Source: Aquabacterium sp029268225 (lineage in GTDB: Bacteria > Pseudomonadota > Gammaproteobacteria > Burkholderiales > Burkholderiaceae_C). Taken from it: a DNA stretch of 64,000 nucleotides. This document shows positions 1 through 7,815 of the stretch, piece after piece. Made by a program: the position numbers and the translations under genes. Where the stretch lies: NCBI RefSeq assembly GCF_037482285.1, contig NZ_JBBEYB010000001.1, positions 186,001 through 250,000 on the forward strand, written 5' to 3'. How positions within the stretch are numbered: the first letter of the stretch is position 1; each line of letters starts with the position of its first letter. The notes below the pieces were generated by a model. That model did not search any database, was not told where the DNA came from, and saw only the letters and a program-made list of their open reading frames with translations.

Positions 1-245
1 GCCAGCACCGGTTCACACAGCGATTCGGTCCGCGCCAACTCCGACACATCCACGCCCACCCGGGCCACAAAGACCTGGTGGTCGGCCTGCATCAGGCTGA
101 TCACCGCCGCAGGCGCACCAAAGCTCTGGGCGGCCACCCGCACCAGCGCATCCAGGGCCGGATCGCCCATGTCGGCCGTGCAGGCCAGGGCCGCCACAGC
201 GGCCAGACGCTGGGCTTCGTGTTCAGGGGCGAGGTGATTCGACAT
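1..245 (-). CDS. GAF-domain signalling protein, N-terminal part
   Basis: Only the first 81 codons lie in the window; the gene continues off the left edge. It starts at the ATG read from 245 on the minus strand (MSNHLAPEHEAQRL). The translation matches the start of a GAF domain: a first helix (PALDALVRVAAQSFGAPAAV), then a strand ISLMQADHQVFVARVGVDV and an S-L-C-E-P segment. This is the layout of the GAF domains that precede histidine kinase or GGDEF outputs. The output domain cannot be seen, so its role as a sensor is inference. Confidence 0.6.
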   Translation of the reverse strand, partial: MSNHLAPEHEAQRLAAVAALACTADMGDPALDALVRVAAQSFGAPAAVISLMQADHQVFVARVGVDVSELARTESLCEPVL

Positions 246-361
246 GGTGCTTTCGGGCGACGCCCCGCGGTGTTCGGCAAGGCTTGCTGTCTATATCGGC
301 ACTTTGGGCGCCAACCCAAGCCCTAGATTGCAGGGGCCGCCAGCCAAGGCTCAGGCCGGCC

Positions 362-703
362 TCAGGCCTTCTTCAGAAACTCGGACTTCAGCGACATGCT
401 GCCGATGCCGTCGATCTTGCAGTCCACATCGTGGTCGCCACCCACCAGGCGGATGCTCTTGACCTTGGTGCCTTTCTTCAGCACCAGCGAGGAGCCCTTG
501 ACCTTGAGGTCCTTGATCAGGATGACGCTGTCGCCATCGGCCAGCGGGGTGCCGTGCGCGTCTTTGATGACCGCGTCGGCCTCGCCTTCCTCGGCCTGGG
601 CGGCCACTGGCCATTCATGGGCGCAGTCCGGGCAGACGTAGTTGTCGCCATCCTGATAGGTGTTCTCCATGGCGCAAACGGGGCAAGCGGGGATGGTGGA
701 CAT
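362..703 (-). CDS. yjdM: YjdM/PhnA-type zinc-ribbon protein
   Basis: This 113-residue protein has an N-terminal zinc ribbon (C7, C10, C24, C27) and a C-terminal beta-rich PhnA domain (VIKDAHGTPLADGDSVILIK). Length and architecture fit the YjdM family, formerly called PhnA. Its old link to phosphonate use is not well supported, and its real role is uncertain. I chose the ATG at 703 over an upstream in-frame start because AGAAGGA lies just before it and the family begins a few residues ahead of CPxC. It is transcribed away from the helicase gene across a 79-bp gap. Confidence 0.9.
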   Translation of the reverse strand: MSTIPACPVCAMENTYQDGDNYVCPDCAHEWPVAAQAEEGEADAVIKDAHGTPLADGDSVILIKDLKVKGSSLVLKKGTKVKSIRLVGGDHDVDCKIDGIGSMSLKSEFLKKA

Positions 704-782
704 GGGATTTTCCTTCTCAGAACGGGACAAAACCCCGATTGTCGCAGGGACATGTAGGGAGGGGCGCCTTTACACTGCCGCC

Positions 783-2054
783 ATGCCCTTTGCTTCCCTT
801 GGTTTGACCTCTCCCCTGGCCCGCGTCGCCGCCGATCAGGGCTTCGTGCACCCCACGCCCATCCAGTCGGCCGCCATCCCGGCCATTTTGCAGGGGCGCG
901 ATGTGCTCGGTCTGGCGCAGACCGGTTCGGGCAAGACCGCCGCCTTCGTGCTGCCGCTCCTGCAGCAGGTGCTGGGTACGCGCCGCAGCACGCCGCGCCG
1001 CTTGCTGGTGCTGATCCTGGTGCCCACGCGCGAACTGGCCGATCAGGTGGGCGGCGTGACCCGTGAACTGGCCCAGGGCCTGGGCGCGCCCGTCAAGGTC
1101 GTCACCGCCTTTGGCGGCGTGTCCATCAACCCGCAGATGATGGCCTTGCGCGGTGGCGCCGACATCGTCGTGGCCACACCGGGGCGCCTGCTCGACCTGG
1201 TCCAGCACAACGCCGTGCGCCTCGACGACGTGGCCGCCCTGGTGCTCGACGAGGCCGACCGTCTGCTGGACCTGGGTTTTGCCGACGAGCTGGCCGAGAT
1301 CCTGGCGATGCTGCCGGCGCGCCGCCAGAGCCTGTTCTTTTCGGCCACCTTTGCCGACGAGGTGCAGGCCCTGGCTTCGGCCTTGTTGCACGACCCGCTG
1401 CGCATCGAGGTGCCGGCCGAGCCCGAGACCCGTCCGGACATCACCCAGCGCGCCATCGAGGTCGATGCCCCCCAGCGCGCCCAGCTGCTCAAGCACCTGA
1501 TCCAGACCAGTGACTGGGGCAGCACCTCACGCGTGCTGGTGTTTGCCGCCACCAAGTACGCCACCGAACTGGTCGCGCACAAGCTGCACCGGGCCGGCAT
1601 TCACGCGGCCGCCTTCCATGGCGACCTGAGCCAGGGCGCCCGCCGCGCCGTGCTCGACGCCTTCAAGGCCAGCGAACTGCAGGTGGTCGTGGCCACCGAC
1701 GTGGCCGCGCGCGGCATCGACATCGCCGGCCTGCCCGTGGTGGTCAACTTCGACCTGCCCCGCTCGCCCGACGACTACATCCACCGCATCGGCCGCACCG
1801 GCCGGGCGGGCGCCAGCGGCCTGGCCATCAGCTTCATCACGCCCGACGCCGAGTCGCATTTCCGTCTGATCGAAAAGCGCCAGGGTCAACGCGTGCCGCG
1901 CGAACGCCTGGCTGGATTCGAGCCGGCGGCACCGGCGCCGACTGATGGCAGCGTCGTGGACGGCCCCAAGGGACTCGACCCGAATGGTGGCGTCAAAGGC
2001 AAGCGCAAGAGCAAGAAGGACAAGCTCCGCGAGGCCGCCGCCCGAGGGGGCTGA
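783..2054 (+). CDS. rhlE: DEAD-box ATP-dependent RNA helicase, RhlE-like
   Basis: This 423-residue protein has all helicase motifs in order: Q motif about 21-28, Walker A AQTGSGKT 45-52, PTRELA 81-86, TPGRL 132-136, DEAD 156-159, SAT 187-189, ARGIDI 309-314 and HRIGRTGR 334-341. The tail beyond residue about 385 is Lys/Arg-rich, as in RhlE-type helicases, and would help bind RNA. Such enzymes remodel rRNA and degradosome substrates. The start at 783 places the Q-motif upstream aromatic (F3) correctly; an open frame further upstream is antisense to yjdM and is not used. Assignment to RhlE rather than another subfamily is moderately sure. Confidence 0.93.
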   Translation: MPFASLGLTSPLARVAADQGFVHPTPIQSAAIPAILQGRDVLGLAQTGSGKTAAFVLPLLQQVLGTRRSTPRRLLVLILVPTRELADQVGGVTRELAQGLGAPVKVVTAFGGVSINPQMMALRGGADIVVATPGRLLDLVQHNAVRLDDVAALVLDEADRLLDLGFADELAEILAMLPARRQSLFFSATFADEVQALASALLHDPLRIEVPAEPETRPDITQRAIEVDAPQRAQLLKHLIQTSDWGSTSRVLVFAATKYATELVAHKLHRAGIHAAAFHGDLSQGARRAVLDAFKASELQVVVATDVAARGIDIAGLPVVVNFDLPRSPDDYIHRIGRTGRAGASGLAISFITPDAESHFRLIEKRQGQRVPRERLAGFEPAAPAPTDGSVVDGPKGLDPNGGVKGKRKSKKDKLREAAARGG

Positions 2055-2093
2055 CAGGTCGGCCGAAGTTTTTTCAACTTTTTTCATCCGCAC

Positions 2094-2120
2094 TGCATCT
2101 TTTTCCTGCATCCGTTCGTA
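2094..2120 (+). promoter_or_regulatory. Candidate ECF-type promoter before the DUF4394 gene
   Basis: TGCATCT at 2094-2100 is followed after 16 bases by CGTA at 2117-2120, about 85 bp before the DUF4394 start. A second TGCATC lies at 2107-2112. The -10-like CGTA and 16-base spacer resemble promoters of ECF sigma factors, and an ECF gene lies downstream. This is pattern matching on one sequence only. Confidence 0.22.
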
Positions 2121-2205
2121 GTCCCAGATGAGCGCCCGCATCGCCTCATATCGAGGCCGGGTCGCCATCCGGATCGCCCACGTTCATTCACGCAAGGAAA
2201 AAGTC

Positions 2206-3117
2206 ATGCAACACCGTTTCTCCCTCTCGCTGGCCGCCACCCTCTTGGCCTTGTCCTTCGGCGCCCAGGCCGACATGCGCCGCGACACCCCGCCGCTGAG
2301 CTGTGCCAGCGGCACCGCCGGCACCCTGGCCGGCAAGAAAGGTTCTGCCGACGACAAGCTCGACGTCGTGGCCCTGACCGCCGACAGTCGTCTGGTTTGC
2401 TTCAATGAGCACAAGCCTTCCAAGGCCCGCCTCATCGGCATGGTCAATGGCCTGCAAGGTGACACCCGTCTGGTCGGCATCGACTTCCGCGTGCAAGACG
2501 GTCTGCTCTACGGCGTGGGCGATGCGGGCGGGGTCTACACCCTCAGCACCGTCAACGCGGCGGCCGCCCTGGTCAACCGCCTGAGCGTGCCCCTGTCCGG
2601 CACCACCTTTGGCGTAGACTTCAACCCCGCAGCCGACCGCCTGCGCATCGTCAGTGATGCCGGTCAGAACCTGCGCCACAACGTCAACGCCAACGGTGTG
2701 ACCCTCGCCGACGGCACGCTGAACTACACCGCTGGCACCCCGGCCCAGGGCATCGTGGCCGCGGCTTACACCAACAACGACCTGAGCCCGGCCACGCCGC
2801 CCACTACCGGCACCACCCTGTTCGTGCTGGACGCCACCCAGGATCAGGTCGTGCTGCAGTCGCCGCCCAATGCCGGCTCGCTGATGGCCACCGGCAAGCT
2901 GACCGTGGACGCGTCCAGCACCACCGGCTTCGACATCTACAGCGTGCTGCGTGACGGCATCACCGTCTCCAACCGCGCACTGGCCACGATGCACGCGGCC
3001 GACGGCTCGGTGGCGCTCTACAGCGTGGACGTGCTGACCGGCAAGGCCCAGCCGCGCGGCAAGCTGGCCTCTGACCTGAGTGTGGTCGACATCGCCGTGC
3101 CCTTGAGCCAGCACTGA
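2206..3117 (+). CDS. Secreted DUF4394-domain protein
   Basis: This is a 303-residue exported protein. Residues 1-22 form a clean signal peptide (MQHRFSLSLAATLLALSFGAQA). The rest fits DUF4394: repeated motifs such as LIGMVNGLQGDTRLVGIDFR, GGVYTLSTVNA, GTTFGVDFNPAADRLRIVSD and GLNYTAGTP-like turns, typical of a beta-propeller-like fold. No catalytic residues are recognised and the function is unknown. The ATG at 2206 follows AAGGA and begins the signal peptide, so it is preferred over the in-frame ATG at 2128. The gene is followed on the same strand, about 80 bp on, by an ECF sigma / anti-sigma pair, so the three may form one envelope-response unit. Confidence 0.85.
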   Translation: MQHRFSLSLAATLLALSFGAQADMRRDTPPLSCASGTAGTLAGKKGSADDKLDVVALTADSRLVCFNEHKPSKARLIGMVNGLQGDTRLVGIDFRVQDGLLYGVGDAGGVYTLSTVNAAAALVNRLSVPLSGTTFGVDFNPAADRLRIVSDAGQNLRHNVNANGVTLADGTLNYTAGTPAQGIVAAAYTNNDLSPATPPTTGTTLFVLDATQDQVVLQSPPNAGSLMATGKLTVDASSTTGFDIYSVLRDGITVSNRALATMHAADGSVALYSVDVLTGKAQPRGKLASDLSVVDIAVPLSQH

Positions 3118-3198
3118 GCACGGGCGCCCTCAAGCGCACGTCATAATGTGGCGAGGCTGGGATTTCCGGTCTTGCCTGATCCCCCATGGACCCCGTCA

Positions 3199-3735
3199 AT
3201 GAGCCTGGATTTTGACCATGACGCCGCCCTGGAGGCCTGTGCTCGCGGTGAGCAGTTCGCCTTGCAGGCGATCTACGAGCGTGAGTCGCGCTGGCTGCTG
3301 AGTGTGGCCATGCGCATCGTGCGCAACCGCGAGCTGGCGCACGATGTGCTGCAAGAGGCCTTCGTGCAAATCTGGCAGCGTGCCGGGACCTACCAGCGCT
3401 CGCTCGGATCGGGACGCGGCTGGATCTACACCATCGTGCGTCACCGGGCCCTGGACGAAGCCCGTCGCGCCGAGCGCGAAACACCCGTGGGCGATGAGCT
3501 GACGGCGCTCATCGACAGCACCGCCACGCACACGGACACCGCACCCGACCTGGACGATGCGGCCCTCCAGTACTGCCTGTCGCAACTGGACGATGACAAG
3601 CGCCAATGCGTGGTGGACGCCTATCTGGAAGGCTACACCCATGAACAGATTGCCCAGCGCCGCAACCGGCCTGTGGGCACCATCAAATCCTGGGTGCGCC
3701 GCGGTCTGCTGGCCCTCAAGGAGTGCCTGACATGA
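3199..3735 (+). CDS. ECF-family RNA polymerase sigma factor
   Basis: A 178-residue sigma-70-family protein. Region 2 contains AHDVLQEAFVQIWQRAGTYQ, the core-binding and -10 recognition helices. Region 4 at the C-terminus contains YTHEQIAQRRNRPVGTIKSW, the helix-turn-helix. Regions 1 and 3 are absent, as in ECF factors. The start at ATG 3199 gives the usual short leader; an in-frame ATG at 3148 would add 17 non-conserved residues. The stop overlaps the next gene's ATG (ATGA, 3732-3735), so sigma and anti-sigma are translationally coupled. Pairing with an RskA-type protein suggests the SigK-like group. Confidence 0.93.
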   Translation: MSLDFDHDAALEACARGEQFALQAIYERESRWLLSVAMRIVRNRELAHDVLQEAFVQIWQRAGTYQRSLGSGRGWIYTIVRHRALDEARRAERETPVGDELTALIDSTATHTDTAPDLDDAALQYCLSQLDDDKRQCVVDAYLEGYTHEQIAQRRNRPVGTIKSWVRRGLLALKECLT

Positions 3736-4451
3736 ACTTGCAAGACGCACTGGAACGCACCGCCTCGGCGGGCGAGTACGTGCTCGGCACCCTGACCCCG
3801 AGCGAGCGCGACACCTTTGAAGCCCAGCTGCGCATCGACCGCGAGCTGCAGGCCGAGGTGTACGCCTGGCAGGATCGGTTCCTGAACTTTCACGCCCACA
3901 CGGCGCCCATGATGGTGCGTCCCGACCTGTGGTCGCGCATCGCCCGTCGCCTGGGAACAGGGCGTCCGCCGGTGGTGATGGCGCCGGCAGCGAACGATCC
4001 GTTCTGGCGCCGCACCCGCTTTTGGCAAGTCGTCAGCGGCCTGGCCGTGGCGGCCAGCGTGGTGATGGGCACAGTGCTGGTCACCATCCGTCAGCCCGAC
4101 AGCATAGTGGTCAGCGCCCGTTACCTGGCCGTGCTGCAGGCGCCCGATCGCACCACAACCTGGGTGGTGGAGGCGGCCGCGGGCGGCGACGTGCGCCTCA
4201 TCCCCGTGGGCGCGATGCCCGTGGTGCCGGCCGGCAAGGCGATGGAATTCTGGACCAAGCCCGAAGGCGCTGCCGGTCCCACCTCGCTGGGCCTCGTTCA
4301 GGCGGGGCAAACCTATGTGATCCCGGCCTCTCGCTTGCCTGCGTTGGGACAGCGACAGCTGTTCGAGCTCACGATGGAGCCGGCCAACGGCTCGCCCATC
4401 GGCCGTCCGACCGGTCCCATCCTCGCGGTAGGCAAGGCGGTGGCGCTGTGA
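3732..4451 (+). CDS. RskA/anti-sigma-K-type anti-sigma factor
   Basis: A 239-residue protein with a cytoplasmic N-terminal helical region carrying the family's A-G-E-Y-V-L-G-T-L motif (about 13-20), a single membrane helix at about 98-119 (VSGLAVAASVVMGTVLVTI) and a periplasmic RskA domain (SIVVSARYLAVLQAPD ... GQRQLFELTMEPANGSP). It should hold the coupled ECF sigma at the membrane until an unknown periplasmic signal releases it. The zinc-binding HxxxCxxC motif of ZAS anti-sigmas is absent, as expected for the RskA type. It ends 23 bp before the convergent TetR gene. Confidence 0.9.
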   Translation: MNLQDALERTASAGEYVLGTLTPSERDTFEAQLRIDRELQAEVYAWQDRFLNFHAHTAPMMVRPDLWSRIARRLGTGRPPVVMAPAANDPFWRRTRFWQVVSGLAVAASVVMGTVLVTIRQPDSIVVSARYLAVLQAPDRTTTWVVEAAAGGDVRLIPVGAMPVVPAGKAMEFWTKPEGAAGPTSLGLVQAGQTYVIPASRLPALGQRQLFELTMEPANGSPIGRPTGPILAVGKAVAL

Positions 4452-4474
4452 GTGTCGCGTCGTCTGGTGCGCGT

Positions 4475-5116
4475 TCAGTCGTCCGACATCGCCCGCCAGA
4501 CGATGTGAAACAGCGCGTCGAACTGGTCCACCAGCGGACGTTGCTCACCACGCACCACATGCATCAGGATGACCCGTCCGATGATGCCCATGAACACGTC
4601 CAGCAGTACCTTGGAGGACACGGTGTTGTTGAGCACCCCGCGCGCCTGCCCGTCTTTCAGCACGCCGCGAAACGCTCCCATCAGCTCCGGGCTTTCATAA
4701 ATGCCGATCTGGTTGTGGCGTGACACCGGCACCGCCGTGAACAGCAGCAGGATCACGGCCGGGTGCTTGTCCATGTAGTCCAGCGTCACCCAGCAGGTCT
4801 TGCGCAGGCGCTCGCGCACGTTGTCGATGCCCTGCAGGTGGTCGAGCATGCGCTCGGCCAGGCGGCCTAGCATCACGTCGAGCATCGCGTACACCAGCAC
4901 CTCCTTGCTGCCGAAGTACTTGTAGATCGTCTGCAGGGACACATGGGCCGTGCGCGCCACGTCGATCAGGCTGACCTCATGGAAGTCGCGCTGGGAGAAC
5001 AGGCTCAACACCGCCTTTTCGATGCGCTGCAGCGTGTCGGTGCGCATGGTGGCGAGCATGGCGCGGCGCTCCTCGTGGGTGCGCGGCGGCGGGGCGCTGG
5101 GGGTGCTGGCGGGCAT
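4475..5116 (-). CDS. TetR-family regulator of the adjacent beta-oxidation operon
   Basis: This 213-residue protein has a TetR N-terminal DNA-binding domain at about 30-77, with the recognition segment TAHVSLQTIYKYFGSKEVLV, and a helical ligand-binding C-terminal domain. It is divergent from an acyl-CoA dehydrogenase - thiolase - FadB operon. The 280-bp gap carries two copies of one 20-bp palindrome, one close to each start. By analogy with other TetR-type fatty-acid regulators such as PsrA and FadR of Bacillus, a long-chain acyl-CoA ligand is likely; this is inference. The start is set at ATG 5116; an upstream TTG at 5134 would fall at the edge of the proximal palindrome. Confidence 0.88.
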   Translation of the reverse strand: MPASTPSAPPPRTHEERRAMLATMRTDTLQRIEKAVLSLFSQRDFHEVSLIDVARTAHVSLQTIYKYFGSKEVLVYAMLDVMLGRLAERMLDHLQGIDNVRERLRKTCWVTLDYMDKHPAVILLLFTAVPVSRHNQIGIYESPELMGAFRGVLKDGQARGVLNNTVSSKVLLDVFMGIIGRVILMHVVRGEQRPLVDQFDALFHIVWRAMSDD

Positions 5117-5135
5117 GGGAATCCGGCTTTCCAAG

Positions 5136-5155
5136 TTGGTAATTCATCTTACCAA
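5136..5155. promoter_or_regulatory. Operator copy 1, TetR-proximal
   Basis: TTGGTAATTCATCTTACCAA has perfect 7-base arms (TTGGTAA/TTACCAA) around a 6-base centre. It shares the pattern NNGGTAATTCANNTTACCNN with the second copy at 5315-5334. It lies 20 bp upstream of the TetR start, a position suited to autorepression. Confidence 0.7.
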
Positions 5156-5157
5156 AT

Positions 5158-5169
5158 GAACGATCGTTC
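5158..5169. promoter_or_regulatory. 12-bp perfect palindrome
   Basis: GAACGATCGTTC is a perfect palindrome three bases from operator copy 1. Such GAACG-CGTTC sites are common TetR-family targets, so it may be part of a compound operator or the site of another regulator. Confidence 0.4.
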
Positions 5170-5265
5170 GCCGAATCAGGCCCAATCCTCTTGCCTTGCG
5201 ACGCGGCCTTGATCAACATGGATCATCTGCCGCAGACGCGATGCACAAAGGCATTCCATGCGACA

Positions 5266-5286
5266 GGACGACAAAATCTGTCGTCC
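5266..5286. promoter_or_regulatory. 8-base-arm inverted repeat in the divergent region
   Basis: GGACGACA and TGTCGTCC are perfect 8-base arms around AAATC. The site sits between the two GGTAATTC operators and differs from them, so it could bind a second regulator or form a hairpin in the leader of the operon transcript. Confidence 0.4.
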
Positions 5287-5314
5287 AGGATGTCTGTTCT
5301 ACGGGTTTCCACCA

Positions 5315-5334
5315 ACGGTAATTCAAATTACCGT
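5315..5334. promoter_or_regulatory. Operator copy 2, operon-proximal
   Basis: ACGGTAATTCAAATTACCGT has perfect 9-base arms with a 2-base centre and matches copy 1 at its core positions. It lies about 60 bp before the acyl-CoA dehydrogenase start, where a repressor would block the operon promoter. Confidence 0.72.
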
Positions 5335-5396
5335 CAAGGGTCTGAAGGGAAGGCGTCGCGTCAAGCGGTCCACGCAGCTTTTCCTGAGGAGACCTC

Positions 5397-6551
5397 ATGC
5401 CCATTCAGAACTTCGAATCCACCTGGATGACCGACGAGCACAAGATGCTGCTGGAGTCGGCCACACGCTTCTTCAAAGAACAGTGGGGTCCGAAGGACGA
5501 AGCCTGGCGTGCCCAGGGCATGATGGACCGCGAAGCCTGGCGCGAAGCCGGTGCCAACGGTTTCCTGTGCGCCTCCATGCCCGAAGAGTACGGTGGTGCC
5601 GGTGGCGACTTCGGCCACGAAGCTGCCCTGATCCTGGCCCAGGCCGCGGCTGGTCAGGCCGGCTTTGGCGGCTCGCTGCACTCGGGCATCGTCGCCCCCT
5701 ACATCCTGCATTACGGCACCGAAGAGCAGAAAAAGCGCTGGCTGCCCAAGATGGCCACCGGCGAGCTGATCGGCGCCATCGCCATGACCGAGCCCGGCAC
5801 CGGCTCCGACCTGCAGGGCGTGCGCACCTCCGCCGTGCTGGAGGGCGACACCTACAAGATCAACGGCAGCAAGACCTTCATCACCAACGGCCAGCTCGCC
5901 AACCTCATCGTCGTCGTCTGCAAGACCGACAAGACCAAGGGCGCGCAAGGCATCTCGCTGCTGGTGGTCGAGACCGACGAGGTCACCGGCTTCCGCCGCG
6001 GCCGCAACCTCGACAAGATCGGCATGGACGCGCAGGACACCTCCGAGCTGTTCTTCGATGACGTGGTCGTGCCCAAGGAGAACCTGCTGGGTCTGCAAGA
6101 AGGCATGGGCTTCTTCCAGCTGATGCAGGAGCTGCCGCAAGAGCGCCTGATCGTCGCCGTGGGCGGCGTGGGCGCGATGGAGCTGGCCATGCAGGAAACC
6201 CTGGCCTACACCAAGGACCGTCAGGCCTTCGGCAAGCCCATCTTCAACTTCCAGAACACCCGCTTCACGCTGGCCGAATGCCAGGCCCTCCTGATGGCCT
6301 CGCGCGCCATGGTGGACGCGGCCATGGTGTCTCACCTCAAGGGGGAGCTGGGCGTCGAGCGTGCCGCGCTGCTCAAGTACTGGATCACCGACCAGCAGTG
6401 CAAGCTGATCGACGAATGCTTGCAGCTGTTTGGCGGCTACGGCTACATGAAGGAATACGTGATCGCTCGCCTGTACGCCGACGCCCGCGTGCAGCGCATC
6501 TATGGCGGTACCAACGAAATCATGAAGGAGCTCGCGAGCCGTTTCTTGTGA
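5397..6551 (+). CDS. Acyl-CoA dehydrogenase, long-chain type
   Basis: This 384-residue flavoenzyme catalyses the first, FAD-dependent step of beta-oxidation (acyl-CoA to trans-2-enoyl-CoA). Visible signatures are AMTEPGTGSDLQG (FAD/substrate loop), the segment LMQELPQERLIVA about 240-252, QAFGKPIFNFQ, LQLFGGYGYMKEY and a C-terminal RIYGGTNEIMKE. In mammalian long-chain ACAD the catalytic Glu lies in the ELPQERL helix and YGGT replaces the YEGT of medium-chain enzymes; both features are seen here. The start is preceded by GAGGAGACC. It is first in a four-gene operon controlled, by inference, by the divergent TetR protein. Confidence 0.93.
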   Translation: MPIQNFESTWMTDEHKMLLESATRFFKEQWGPKDEAWRAQGMMDREAWREAGANGFLCASMPEEYGGAGGDFGHEAALILAQAAAGQAGFGGSLHSGIVAPYILHYGTEEQKKRWLPKMATGELIGAIAMTEPGTGSDLQGVRTSAVLEGDTYKINGSKTFITNGQLANLIVVVCKTDKTKGAQGISLLVVETDEVTGFRRGRNLDKIGMDAQDTSELFFDDVVVPKENLLGLQEGMGFFQLMQELPQERLIVAVGGVGAMELAMQETLAYTKDRQAFGKPIFNFQNTRFTLAECQALLMASRAMVDAAMVSHLKGELGVERAALLKYWITDQQCKLIDECLQLFGGYGYMKEYVIARLYADARVQRIYGGTNEIMKELASRFL

Positions 6552-6592
6552 TCTGACGCTCGCGCCATCCCGCCATCTTTGAGGAACCATTC

Positions 6593-7798
<1,206 letters not shown>

Positions 7799-7815
7799 TT
7801 CGGAGGCAACCCAAC

